Source: JAEHCY01 sp964519095 (GTDB lineage: Bacteria; Pseudomonadota; Gammaproteobacteria; Chromatiales; Chromatiaceae). Taken from it: a DNA stretch of 29,267 nucleotides. Position 1 is the stretch's first letter. Each line of letters opens with the position of its first letter. A program made the translations under genes and the position numbers. A model generated the notes under the pieces. The model saw only the letters and a list, made by a program, of their open reading frames with translations. It had not been told where the DNA came from and searched no databases. This document shows, one piece after another, positions 16,046 to 23,620 of this stretch. The stretch lies in the NCBI GenBank assembly GCA_964519095.1, contig CAZFHV010000015.1, forward strand, positions 1 through 29,267, in the 5' to 3' direction.

Positions 16046-16194
16046 GCCTCCCTTGCCCGGTCGCGGATATGCCCCTTCGGAGAGCGTCGTTTACACCGCC
16101 ACACCGGTCCAGTTACCCTATGAGTTTGATGGTCGTCTTGGACCCGGTGTCCCCCTGGCAAAGGGAAGCGACACCTCCTGATTGCTCCTTGATC

Positions 16195-16207
16195 CATGTC
16201 CGACATG
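16195..16207. promoter_or_regulatory. 13-bp perfect inverted repeat upstream of soxY
   Basis: CATGTC-C-GACATG, about 100 bases before the soxY ATG. The symmetry and position suit a dimeric regulator's operator, but no regulator gene is nearby and the motif is not one I can name. A second inverted repeat, CCCTCC-GGC-GGAGGG (16238-16252), lies closer to the gene and could form an RNA hairpin in the leader. Confidence 0.35.
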
Positions 16208-16306
16208 CTCCCTTCGGTTAGCCAGTGCCCCGTGGAGCCCTCCGGCGGAGGGACCGCTGATCGCTCGAGCCAACCGTCCCCCTCTTGCTTTCATTTGGAG
16301 ACCGCA

Positions 16307-16780
16307 ATGACGAACGTGAAGCGCAGAATCTTCCTCAAGGGCTCGCTCGCCGCCGGGACCGCCGGGGTTGCCGTCGGGGCCGGTCTGCTGACGCCCCAGG
16401 CCCTGCTGGCCGCCTGGAACGAGACCGCGTTCCGCTCCAAGGAGGTCCCCGCCGCTGTGAAGGCCTATCTGGGCGGGGAGGCCATGGAGGAGACCGACAA
16501 GATCCAGCTCAAGGCCCCCGACATCGCCGAGAACGGCGCGGTGGTGCCCATCACCGTCGAGACCGACATGCCGAACGTCTCCTCGGTCGCCATCATCGCC
16601 TCCGGCAACGAGAACCCCCTGATCGCCGGCTTCCAGCTCGGCACCGGGGCGGTGGGCTTCGTCTCCACGCGCATCAAGATGGCCAGGACCGCGGACGTCA
16701 TCGCCGTGGTCAAGGTAGGCGACAAGCTCTACAGCGCCACCAAGAACGTCAAGGTCACCGTCGGCGGCTGCGGCGGCTAG
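16307..16780 (+). CDS. soxY: SoxY, sulfur carrier subunit of the Sox complex
   Basis: Periplasmic sulfur-carrier protein of the thiosulfate-oxidising Sox system; substrate sulfur is bound covalently to a C-terminal cysteine. The 157-residue protein ends in the signature GGCGG with Cys155. The N-terminus MTNVKRRIFLKGSLAAG is a twin-arginine (Tat) signal, as expected because SoxY folds with its partner before export. The immunoglobulin-like body has PNVSSVAIIASGNENPLIA, typical of SoxY. GGAG lies six bases before the ATG at 16307. soxZ follows after 47 bases. No other sox genes lie in the window. Confidence 0.97.
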   Translation: MTNVKRRIFLKGSLAAGTAGVAVGAGLLTPQALLAAWNETAFRSKEVPAAVKAYLGGEAMEETDKIQLKAPDIAENGAVVPITVETDMPNVSSVAIIASGNENPLIAGFQLGTGAVGFVSTRIKMARTADVIAVVKVGDKLYSATKNVKVTVGGCGG

Positions 16781-16827
16781 TCGTACCCCCTATCCGGGAT
16801 CAACAGGTTTCCACGAGGTAAGCGAAA

Positions 16828-17145
16828 ATGGCAGGTTCCATCAAGGTCAAGGCGAAGCTGGAGAACGATGAGGTCACGGTGAAGGCCCTCATCACCCACC
16901 CCATGGAGACGGGTCTGCGTAAGGACAAGAAGACTGGGGAGCCCATCCCCGCCCACTTCATCCAGGAGGTGGTGTGCACCTGCAACGGTAACACCGTGAT
17001 GACGGCGGACTGGAGCGGCGGCGTCTCCCAGAACCCCTACCTGTCCTTCAAGTTCAAGGGGGCCAAGGCGGGTGACAAGGTGCAGCTCACCTGGAAGGAC
17101 AACAAGGGCGAGACCGATACGGACACCACCGACATCACCGCCTAA
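16828..17145 (+). CDS. soxZ: SoxZ, partner of SoxY
   Basis: A 105-residue SoxZ that forms the SoxYZ heterodimer in the periplasm. It lacks a signal sequence and is expected to be carried out with SoxY through the Tat pathway. Diagnostic segments are ALITHPMETGLRKDKKTGEP, IPAHFIQEV and NPYLSFKFKGAKAGDKV. A GAGGT ribosome binding site precedes the ATG. It has two cysteines in VVCTCNGN, a little unusual but not at a known functional site. The gene ends 24 bases before a strong terminator hairpin, so soxYZ is a complete two-gene unit. Confidence 0.97.
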   Translation: MAGSIKVKAKLENDEVTVKALITHPMETGLRKDKKTGEPIPAHFIQEVVCTCNGNTVMTADWSGGVSQNPYLSFKFKGAKAGDKVQLTWKDNKGETDTDTTDITA

Positions 17146-17169
17146 CCTATCGCCATCCCATTATCCAGC

Positions 17170-17198
17170 AACGGGGCCCTCGGCCCCGTTGTCGTTTT
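17170..17198. terminator. Terminator after soxYZ
   Basis: AACGGGGCC (17170-17178) and GGCCCCGTT (17182-17190) form a perfect 9-bp stem with a CTC loop, followed by GTCGTTTT. This is a good intrinsic terminator on the plus strand. It may also serve the convergent acyltransferase gene. Confidence 0.85.
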
Positions 17199-17229
17199 CA
17201 CCGCGAGTGTCGGCGTCCCTGCGCCGGCC

Positions 17230-18174
17230 TCAGAGCGGTCCCACGTAGAGCTTGGGCTGCCCTTGGGGGCGATGCCGGAAACGCTTGTAAGTCCACTGGT
17301 ATTGCTCCGGGGCCACCCGGATACAGGCCTCCACCCCCCGGTTGAGGGCCGCCGCCGCAACCTCCGGATCCCCACCGGCCACCTCTTCCTGCCCCGGGAG
17401 GCAGTGCACCCTGAAGCCGCCTCCCTGGGGTAGCCGCTCCGCGAACATGAAGACCACCCGGGCCCCGGTCTTACGGGCGAGGCGGTTGACCAGGAGCATG
17501 GTATAGGCAGGTGCCCCGAACAGGGGCGCGAACACCGCCGCCTTATCGGCCTTGGGTTCCTGATCGGGGAGGATACCCACGTACTCCCCTGCACGGAGGG
17601 CCTGCAGCATCTGGCGGATGCCGGTGGGATTGGCAGGGACGAGGCGGGCGCCGTTGCGTTGCCGTGCCGCGAGGATCAGCCCATCGAGCTCCCCCTGGGG
17701 CCGATACATGCTGGTGGTGGGGCCGCGGCTGGCGAGATAGAGCCCCGCAAGCTCCCAGGCGCCCAGGTGGGGGGAGAGGATGATCACCCCGCGCCCGTCG
17801 GCGCGCTCCAGGTGAGCCTCCCCCACCACCCCCCGCACCAAGGCAAGGGTCTCCCCCGGAGGCCGCATCCAGAGGGCCGCTACCTCCAGGACGGTCTTGC
17901 CGAACTCCACCAGACTGCGGTCCCTGAGTCCGCGCCGCTCCATCTCCGGGAGCTCGGGGAAGCAGAGGGAGAGGTTGATCAGGGCATTGCGCCGCTGGCG
18001 GTTGGGGATCCACACCAAGAGCCGCCCGACCCCCCCACCCATGCGATGGAGCCAGGAGAGGGGCAAGGCAGCGAGTGCATGCAGCAACAGGGCCAGGAGG
18101 CGGAGACGCACGGCGACGGAGTCCTCGGAGGGGTCGGGATCGGAGGGAGGTAGCCGATCCAGTGCCCGCGACAC
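17230..18174 (-). CDS. Lipid A biosynthesis-type lauroyl/myristoyl acyltransferase (LpxL/HtrB family)
   Basis: Inner-membrane acyltransferase of the LpxL/LpxM family, about 314 residues, transferring an acyl chain to a lipid A precursor or a related lipid. The catalytic HX4E motif is HLGAWE inside ILSPHLGAWELAGLYLA. Other family marks are VGILPDQEP and VFAPLFGAPAYT, and a C-terminal YQWTYKRFRHRP. The hydrophobic N-terminal helix (LRLLALLLHALAALPLSWL) anchors it. The start is uncertain: GTG at 18174, with AAAGG seven bases upstream, or GTG at 18111, just before the membrane helix. The exact acyl chain and substrate cannot be read from sequence. Confidence 0.9.
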   Translation of the reverse strand: MSRALDRLPPSDPDPSEDSVAVRLRLLALLLHALAALPLSWLHRMGGGVGRLLVWIPNRQRRNALINLSLCFPELPEMERRGLRDRSLVEFGKTVLEVAALWMRPPGETLALVRGVVGEAHLERADGRGVIILSPHLGAWELAGLYLASRGPTTSMYRPQGELDGLILAARQRNGARLVPANPTGIRQMLQALRAGEYVGILPDQEPKADKAAVFAPLFGAPAYTMLLVNRLARKTGARVVFMFAERLPQGGGFRVHCLPGQEEVAGGDPEVAAAALNRGVEACIRVAPEQYQWTYKRFRHRPQGQPKLYVGPL

Positions 18175-18259
18175 CCTCCCGCCTTTGGAGATTATCCCCC
18201 AGGGGCGCTAGACTGTGACCCACTCGGTCGCATCCCCAACCCGCCGGAGAGCCACCAGG

Positions 18260-18688
18260 ATGAGCGATCTTCGCCCCAAGGGTCTGAGCCCCCAGCAAGC
18301 CTGGAACCTGCTTCAGGAGGACCCACAAGCGGTCCTGGTGGACATCCGCTCCACCATGGAGTACCTCTTCGTGGGACACCCAAAGGGCGCCGTGCTCATC
18401 CCCTGGATCGACGAGCCCGAATGGACGGTGAACCCCCACTTCGTCGTCGACATCCGTAAGCTCCTGCTCGGGGGGATCATCTGCACCCCGGATCAGAGCT
18501 GCGCCCCCATCATCCTCATCTGCCGTAGCGGCAAGCGTTCCCTGGAAGCGGGCAAGAAGCTACTCGAGGCCGGATTCTCTCAGGTGTTCCACGTCGATGA
18601 GGGCTTCGAGGGGGAGCTCGACGAGGACCATCACCGCAGCACCCAGGGGGGGTGGCGGTTCCGCGGGCTTCCCTGGGAGCAGTGCTGA
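18260..18688 (+). CDS. Rhodanese-domain sulfurtransferase
   Basis: A 142-residue single-domain rhodanese that carries sulfane sulfur as a persulfide on its catalytic cysteine. The active-site loop is ICRSGKRSLEAG with C88, and the upstream AVLVDIRSTMEYLFVGHP block is a typical rhodanese opening. The IPWIDEPEW segment and the long loop with GGIICTPDQSC are seen in rhodaneses of sulfur-oxidising bacteria. C81, seven residues before C88, is an extra cysteine. GGAG lies about 10 bases before the ATG. No export signal, so it is cytoplasmic. It is divergent from the acyltransferase and convergent with iscR. Confidence 0.93.
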   Translation: MSDLRPKGLSPQQAWNLLQEDPQAVLVDIRSTMEYLFVGHPKGAVLIPWIDEPEWTVNPHFVVDIRKLLLGGIICTPDQSCAPIILICRSGKRSLEAGKKLLEAGFSQVFHVDEGFEGELDEDHHRSTQGGWRFRGLPWEQC

Positions 18689-18748
18689 GGCCGAAGCGCG
18701 GGGCATCGAGGCTGGTGCGATAGCCGCCCCAGCCACCCCCCGGCCCAG

Positions 18749-19243
18749 CTACGCCTCGGCCAGGGCCGCTCCCCGAGGGCTCGGCACCTCCCCGACCGGC
18801 AACGCGGCAACCTCCATCGAACGGCTCATCTGAGTCCGCGCCGCTCTCTGGTCCATCAACTCCTGGAGGCTGATGCCGCCGAGGTAGTCGCGGATACGGC
18901 TGCTGAGGTCCAGCCACAGATGGTGAGTCAGACAGGGGCCATCGTTCTGACAGTTCCCTTCACCGGAGCAACCGGTGGCGTCTACCCTCTCATCCACCGC
19001 GGAGATCACCTCCCCGACATAGATGGTCGAGGCCTCCCGCGCCAAGCTGTAGCCTCCCCCGGGGCCCCGCACGCTACGCACCAGGGCATGGCGACGCAAC
19101 CGTGCGAACAACTGTTCGAGGTAGGACAGCGAAATCCCCTGCCGCTCCGCGATCTCGGCGAGGGTGATGGGACCGTTGCCATGGTTGAGGGCCAGATCCA
19201 GCACCGCGGTCACGGCATACCTGCCCTTGGTGGTCAACCTCAC
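18749..19243 (-). CDS. iscR: IscR, Fe-S cluster-sensing Rrf2-family regulator
   Basis: A 164-residue Rrf2-family repressor/activator. The DNA-binding opening is RLTTKGRYAVTAVLDLAL, with recognition helix region SLSYLEQLFARLR. All three 2Fe-2S cysteines are present at C92, C98 and C104 with H107, the same numbers as in E. coli IscR, so cluster sensing should be intact. The start is GTG at 19243, preceded by GGAGGG seven bases upstream; homologues start at exactly this residue. In most proteobacteria iscR is followed by iscS, iscU and iscA, but here it is last on its strand and meets a rhodanese gene. The cysE gene precedes it, an order seen in some proteobacteria. Confidence 0.95.
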   Translation of the reverse strand: MRLTTKGRYAVTAVLDLALNHGNGPITLAEIAERQGISLSYLEQLFARLRRHALVRSVRGPGGGYSLAREASTIYVGEVISAVDERVDATGCSGEGNCQNDGPCLTHHLWLDLSSRIRDYLGGISLQELMDQRAARTQMSRSMEVAALPVGEVPSPRGAALAEA

Positions 19244-19373
19244 GCTTGTACCCTCCGGGAAATTGATAAACAGGTCACCAATGTAATGGTTTCTGACCGA
19301 TCTGATCAACCAACTGTCTAGGCTGGGACATCGGAATCGGCCGGGTCCCTGCCTTCGGGCGGGTGACTTGGCC

Positions 19374-20186
19374 TCAGTCCCCGGAAACGGCTGGCTTGGG
19401 GCCGCTCTGGGGCCCGTCGTCACCCGACACCTCGTCGTCAGCAGAGATACTCTCCACGGCGTCGAGGGTGGGGAGCGGACCCAACTCCTCATTGATACCG
19501 AGGGTCTCCAGGGCCTTGCTCACCACCTTGAGCTGCTGGTCGACGGCATGGATATGGTCGAGCAGGCAGTTGATGGCGTGCGCCACCGGGTCCGGGGCAT
19601 CGCGAGTGGCCCCGTAGGCATCGAAGCCGATCTTCTGGGCGATGGCCGCTCGCCGCTCGCTGTGCTCATCGGTGCTCGGCTCGACGATGCGTCCCGGCAC
19701 CCCCACCACCGTGCCATGGGGCGGGACCGATTTCACCACCACCGCATTGGAACCGATGCGGGCATGGTCGCCGATGTGGATCGGCCCCAGCACCTTGGCC
19801 CCCGCCCCCACCACGACGTCGTTTCCCAGGGTCGGATGACGCTGACCCTTGTGCCAACTGGTACCACCGAGGGTGACGCCGTGGTAGAGCGTGCAGTCGT
19901 CCCCGATCACCGCGGTCTCGCCGATCACCACACCCATGCCGTGATCGATGAAGAAGCGCCGTCCGATCCGCGCCGCCGGGTGGATCTCGATCCCCGTGAC
20001 CCAGCGGGACACGTTGGAGAGCACCCGCGCCAGCCACTTCAGCCCCAGCCCCCAAAGGGCATGACACAGGCGATGCGCCAGGATGGCATGGACCCCCGGA
20101 TAGGTGGTCCAGACCTCGAGACGGGTGCGCGCCGCGGGGTCCCGCTCGAAGACGCAATCGATATTCTCGACGATTCGGTCAAACAT
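19374..20186 (-). CDS. cysE: Serine O-acetyltransferase
   Basis: Makes O-acetylserine from serine and acetyl-CoA, the first step of cysteine synthesis. The 270-residue protein has the helical N-terminal domain (VWTTYPGVHAILAHRLCHAL) and a left-handed beta-helix of hexapeptide repeats with FIDHGMGVVIGETAVIGDD, TLYHGVTLGGT and GAKVLGPIHIGDHARIGSNA. The length matches E. coli CysE (273). The C-terminal tail ends in an acidic low-complexity stretch; the feedback-inhibition tail is not clearly conserved. The ATG at 20186 has no strong ribosome binding site. It lies 130 bases upstream of iscR on the same strand, and the two are probably co-transcribed in part. Confidence 0.95.
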   Translation of the reverse strand: MFDRIVENIDCVFERDPAARTRLEVWTTYPGVHAILAHRLCHALWGLGLKWLARVLSNVSRWVTGIEIHPAARIGRRFFIDHGMGVVIGETAVIGDDCTLYHGVTLGGTSWHKGQRHPTLGNDVVVGAGAKVLGPIHIGDHARIGSNAVVVKSVPPHGTVVGVPGRIVEPSTDEHSERRAAIAQKIGFDAYGATRDAPDPVAHAINCLLDHIHAVDQQLKVVSKALETLGINEELGPLPTLDAVESISADDEVSGDDGPQSGPKPAVSGD

Positions 20187-20370
20187 GGCCGTGGGGCCAG
20201 CCAGCGCCAAAACTTGATAGTTTACTCCAACCAGCAGGGACTCGGCTCAGGGACCCAAGGCCCGCGGAGATGCGAGCCCAGCCCCCTGAGAGACCGGCTG
20301 CCTCCAGTTGAAAAAATGCCCTGTTTGGTGTTTCCTGGTGCCGCCTCGAGCGGCCGTCGCGGGTAGTGAG

Positions 20371-20619
20371 ATGCGCGGGATACACCTGAAAAAGATCGAT
20401 GAGCGCGAGCGGGATCTCCCCGAGTATCGCGAGGGTGCCTTCCACATCCCCGTGGGTCCCAGCGACCCCCTGCTCGACGAGGTGCTGCTCCAGCTCCCCG
20501 AGGCGGTACGAGCGCTGGCCCGCGACATCCGCTCACAGCTCGAAGAGACCCGCGACCTCCTCAAGGGGGCCCTGGCCGAGTCGCCCACCACAACCAAACG
20601 CGAGCGAGACCCCTCCTAG
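20371..20619 (+). CDS. Small uncharacterised protein
   Basis: An 82-residue charged protein with helical C-terminal half (LLDEVLLQLPEAVRALARDI and a following SQLEETRDLLKGAL helix). Third codon positions are strongly G/C, so I believe it is coding, but the start is uncertain: the ATG at 20371 has only a close AGTGAG, and the frame opens at 20308. Its TAG stop shares the palindrome CCTAGG with the stop of the convergent gene. No recognised family. Confidence 0.6.
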   Translation: MRGIHLKKIDERERDLPEYREGAFHIPVGPSDPLLDEVLLQLPEAVRALARDIRSQLEETRDLLKGALAESPTTTKRERDPS

Positions 20620-21542
20620 GCAGCGGACGGGGGATGTCGACCCCGTGAGTCGGCCACCTCCGGCTCCCCGCTGATGCCGGTGGCCGGGTCGCTGTAGCGC
20701 GCCAAGAGTCCATCGTAGGCGGGGAAACCCACCAGCTCGCGGATTGCCGCGAAACTCACACGCCGTTCCGGGATCCGGCCGGCGCGGATCATCGCGAGCG
20801 CCTCTTCCATGGCAAACACCGCACTGCTGAGGAGCGTGAGGGGATAGGCGGCGATCTTGTAGCCCAGGGCCTCGAGCCGCGCCGGCGGCAGGATCGGTGT
20901 CTCCCCCTCCTCGAGCAGATTCACCATCTTCGCCCCCGGGATCGTCTCGCAGAAACGCGCCATCTCGACCTCGCTGCGCGGGGCCTCGAGAAAGAGGATG
21001 TCCGCGCCCATCTCGGCGAAGGCCCCCAGGCGCCACAGGGCCTCGTCCATGCCGTGGGTGGCGCGGGCATCGGTGCGGGCCAGGATCAGAATCTCGGAGC
21101 CCGCGTCCCGGGCGTCCACGGCCGCGCGTAACCGTCGCAGGGCCTCGTCCCGATCCACCACCGCCTTTCCCCGAGTATGCCCGCAGCGCTTGGGGGCCAC
21201 CTGGTCCTCGATCATGATCGCGGCGAAGCCGGCGGCCGCGTAGCCCTGCACCGTGCGCCAGACGTTGGCCGGGTTGCCGTAGCCCGTGTCCCCGTCACCG
21301 ATCACCGGGATCGACACCGCCGCGCAGATGGATCGGCCCTGATCCAGCATCTCCCCGTAGGAGATCAGGCCGGTGTCGGGCAGGGCCAGACGGGCCGCCG
21401 CCACGGCGAAGCCGCTCATGAAGGTCAGGGGGAATCCCGCCCGCTCGATCAGGCGCGCGGAGAGGGCATCGAAACAACAGGGCATGGGGATGAGCCCCGG
21501 CCCCTCCAGCAGGTCACGCAGACGTCTCGCCGCGGGGTTCAC
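20616..21542 (-). CDS. Isocitrate lyase/PEP mutase-family enzyme (methylisocitrate lyase-like)
   Basis: A 308-residue TIM-barrel enzyme of the isocitrate lyase/phosphoenolpyruvate mutase superfamily. The metal-binding DGDTGYGN (D83, D85) and IEDQ motif (E112, D113) are present, and the catalytic loop KRCGH (118-122) is the form seen in PrpB-like C-C lyases. Substrates in this group include 2-methylisocitrate, dimethylmalate and oxaloacetate. No methylcitrate cycle genes are adjacent, so the substrate is left open and prpB is not used. The start is GTG at 21542 after AAGAGG; the frame is open to 21824 but that overlaps the upstream GNAT gene. It lies 25 bases behind that gene, a probable operon. 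Confidence 0.9.
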   Translation of the reverse strand: MNPAARRLRDLLEGPGLIPMPCCFDALSARLIERAGFPLTFMSGFAVAAARLALPDTGLISYGEMLDQGRSICAAVSIPVIGDGDTGYGNPANVWRTVQGYAAAGFAAIMIEDQVAPKRCGHTRGKAVVDRDEALRRLRAAVDARDAGSEILILARTDARATHGMDEALWRLGAFAEMGADILFLEAPRSEVEMARFCETIPGAKMVNLLEEGETPILPPARLEALGYKIAAYPLTLLSSAVFAMEEALAMIRAGRIPERRVSFAAIRELVGFPAYDGLLARYSDPATGISGEPEVADSRGRHPPSAA

Positions 21543-21567
21543 AGGCGCCTCTTCGGTCCTCGGGGGG

Positions 21568-21984
21568 CTAATCAAGCGGCCCCAGGAAGTGGTAGCAGGC
21601 GATATGCATCCCCCGGCCGAAGTAAAAACGGTGGGCACCATGGCGCTGGACGCCGGAGACCGGGTCGATGGCGCGACAACCCTCGGCCCGGGCCTGTTGC
21701 CTGAGCCAGTCCAGCATCCGGGCACCCCGGCCCTGGGAGCGCTCCCCTTCGCGGGTGGAGATGTCTTCGACGTAGAGGTGCCTGCCCAGAAAGAAGTTGG
21801 TGGAGATCCGATAGCCCGCCACACAGCGCACGGGCTCCTCCTCCAGAAAGGCGAGTCGATAGCCCTCCGCCATCATCCCCTGTACCCGGGCCACGAAATC
21901 CCCCGCATCGAGGTGGGGACGCAGGGCGCGCATGGCCTCGAAACAGGCGGCGATCTCGGGCTCGGTATTCGCCAGGCGGATCAT
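21568..21984 (-). CDS. GNAT-family N-acetyltransferase
   Basis: A 138-residue GNAT acetyltransferase of unknown substrate. Acetyl-CoA binding is seen at HLYVEDISTREGERSQGRGA, with QGRGARML as the pyrophosphate loop, and the C-terminal part ends HRFYFGRGMHIACYHFLGP. GGAGGA lies five bases before the ATG at 21984, and a TATAAT on this strand at 22054-22059 fits as its promoter. It is followed by the PEP mutase-family gene on the same strand. Confidence 0.88.
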   Translation of the reverse strand: MIRLANTEPEIAACFEAMRALRPHLDAGDFVARVQGMMAEGYRLAFLEEEPVRCVAGYRISTNFFLGRHLYVEDISTREGERSQGRGARMLDWLRQQARAEGCRAIDPVSGVQRHGAHRFYFGRGMHIACYHFLGPLD

Positions 21985-22053
21985 CGAAATCCTCCGGTAG
22001 GGCTGCGGGAGCCAGGGTGGGCTCGGTCCCTTTCCCTGTTCGACTGGCGCGGG

Positions 22054-22059
22054 ATTATA
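22054..22059 (-). promoter_or_regulatory. Consensus -10 box for the GNAT gene
   Basis: TATAAT on the minus strand, about 70 bases before the ATG at 21984. No good -35 hexamer lies at standard spacing. The divergent trmO gene starts only 67 bases away on the other strand. Confidence 0.45.
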
Positions 22060-22113
22060 GCCGGCCAAGGTCCTCCGGACGCCGAGTCGGGCCCCGGCAG
22101 GGGTCCATCGGGG

Positions 22114-22119
22114 CATAAT
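22114..22119 (+). promoter_or_regulatory. Candidate -10 box placing trmO transcription start at its ATG
   Basis: CATAAT (five of six) ends six bases before the trmO ATG at 22126, and no ribosome binding site lies between. If used, the mRNA would be leaderless. No strong -35 is visible, so this is tentative. Confidence 0.35.
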
Positions 22120-22125
22120 CTCCCC

Positions 22126-22878
22126 ATGAACCCTCCCTGGGAGCCCATCGGCATCATCCGCTCCTGCTTCCCCGAGAAGTTCGGGGTGCCCCAGCAGCCG
22201 CGCCTGGTGCCCGCCGCCACGGCGGAGCTGGAGCTCCTGGGTCCCTACGCCCGCGCGGAGGCGGTGCGGGGGTTGGAGGCCTTCTCCCACCTCTGGGTGC
22301 TGTTTCTCTTCCACCACAACCTCGCGGAAGGCTGGCGCCCCACGGTACGTCCCCCGCGGCTCGGTGGCCGCACCCGGGTCGGGGTGTTCGCCAGCCGGTC
22401 CCCCTTTAGGCCCAACCCCATCGGCCTCTCGGCCGTGGAGCTGCTGGGGGTCCAGACGGACCCCGGCCGGGTCCTACTGCGGCTGCGCGGTGTGGATCTG
22501 GTGGACGGAACGCCGGTGCTTGACATCAAGCCCTACCTCCCCCACACGGACGCCATCCCGGACGCCCGCGACGGCTATGCCCGCGCCGCCGCCCCGGCAC
22601 GCCTGGCGGTTCGCTTCAGCGACACGGCGACCCAGGAGATCCGGCAGCTGGACCCGGAGGGTTCCCAGCAGCTCGCCACCCTCATCGAGCAGGTGGTCCA
22701 GCAGGACCCCCGCCCCGGGTACCTGGACCGCTACCCGGAGCGGACCCGGTTCGGCCTGCGGCTCTACGACCTCGAGGTGAGCTGGCGCCTGGAGGGGCGC
22801 ACCGCTTGGGTGGTGGCGGTGACCCGGGTCGGCCCCAAGCCGGTCCCCGCCCCTGCCGATCTTCAGCGCGAGCGCTGA
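22126..22878 (+). CDS. trmO: TrmO, tRNA t6A37 N6-methyltransferase
   Basis: A 250-residue TrmO (formerly YaeB/TsaA), which uses SAM to methylate N6-threonylcarbamoyladenosine at position 37 of certain tRNAs. Signature segments are PIGIIRSCFPEKFGVPQQP at the N-terminus, GLEAFSHLWVLFLFHHN, GVFASRSPFRPNPIGLSAVE and LDIKPYLPHTDA. The C-terminal domain carries RYPERTRFGLRLYDLEVSW. The length matches E. coli TrmO (235). No ribosome binding site precedes the ATG. The 3' end overlaps the convergent rlmB by 16 bases. Confidence 0.95.
   Translation: MNPPWEPIGIIRSCFPEKFGVPQQPRLVPAATAELELLGPYARAEAVRGLEAFSHLWVLFLFHHNLAEGWRPTVRPPRLGGRTRVGVFASRSPFRPNPIGLSAVELLGVQTDPGRVLLRLRGVDLVDGTPVLDIKPYLPHTDAIPDARDGYARAAAPARLAVRFSDTATQEIRQLDPEGSQQLATLIEQVVQQDPRPGYLDRYPERTRFGLRLYDLEVSWRLEGRTAWVVAVTRVGPKPVPAPADLQRER
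22863..22878. repeat. 16-bp inverted repeat spanning the trmO/rlmB overlap
   Basis: TCAGCGC-GA-GCGCTGA: each 7-base arm contains the stop codon of one gene (TGA for trmO, TCA = TGA for rlmB on the other strand). The repeat coincides exactly with the overlap of the two coding regions. Confidence 0.7.
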
Positions 22879-23603
22879 CGCAGGGCCTCGTAGAGGGCGA
22901 TCCCGGTGGCCACGGCCACGTTGAGGCTCTCCACCGCCCCGTGCATGGGCAGGCTGGCGAGGTGATCGCAGCACTCGGCGGTGAGGCGTCTCAGCCCCCG
23001 TTCCTCGCCCCCCATCACCAGCGCCAGAGGTCCCCGGAGATCCAGCTCGTAGAGGGAACACTCGGCCCTGTCGGCGGTACCCACCAGCCAGACGCCCTGC
23101 CCCTGGAGCCAGCGCAGGGTTCGCGCCAGGTTGGTGACCTGGACGAAGGGGACCCGCCCCGCGGCCCCGCTGGCCACCTTGCACACCACCGGGGTAAGGC
23201 CCACCGCTTGGTCCTTGGGGACGATCAGGGCCTGGACACCGGCGGCATCGCAGGTCCGCAGACAGGCGCCCAGGTTGTGGGGGTCCTGGACCCCATCGAG
23301 CACCAGCAGGAAGGGGGGTGCGGAGAGGCCCTGCAGGAGGGCCTCCAGCTCCGCCTCGTCGCCGGCGGCGGGGACCACCGAGCGAGCCGCCACCCCCTGG
23401 TGATTGAGGCCGGGCAGCACCCGGTCCAGCTCCCGGCGATCCACCGGGCGCACCGGAATCTCCGCGGCGCGGGCCAGATCCAGGAGCTCCCGCAGGCGGC
23501 GGTCCTCGCGGCGCCGCTCGATCCAGACCTCCTCGATCCCCTGGCCGCCCTGATCGAGGGCGGAGCGGACGCTGTGGATCCCCCCCACCCAGTGGTTCGG
23601 CAT
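22863..23603 (-). CDS. rlmB: RlmB, 23S rRNA (guanosine-2251-2'-O)-methyltransferase
   Basis: SPOUT-class methyltransferase of 246 residues that 2'-O-methylates G2251 in the peptidyl-transferase P loop of 23S rRNA. The three SpoU motifs are present: LDGVQDPHNLGACLRT, LALVMGGEERGL and SLPMHGAVESLNVAVA. The N-terminal substrate-binding domain starts GGIHSVRSAL. It starts 17 bases after rnr on the same strand, the conserved rnr-rlmB order known from E. coli, so one operon is likely. Confidence 0.96.
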   Translation of the reverse strand: MPNHWVGGIHSVRSALDQGGQGIEEVWIERRREDRRLRELLDLARAAEIPVRPVDRRELDRVLPGLNHQGVAARSVVPAAGDEAELEALLQGLSAPPFLLVLDGVQDPHNLGACLRTCDAAGVQALIVPKDQAVGLTPVVCKVASGAAGRVPFVQVTNLARTLRWLQGQGVWLVGTADRAECSLYELDLRGPLALVMGGEERGLRRLTAECCDHLASLPMHGAVESLNVAVATGIALYEALRQRSR

Positions 23604-23620
23604 CCCGACGGCCCCTCGCC

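Noticed and set aside
16157..16172. Possible sigma54 (-24/-12) element TGGCAAAGGGAAGC upstream of soxY
   Set aside because: The GG to GC spacing is 9 rather than 10 and the -12 part is poor.
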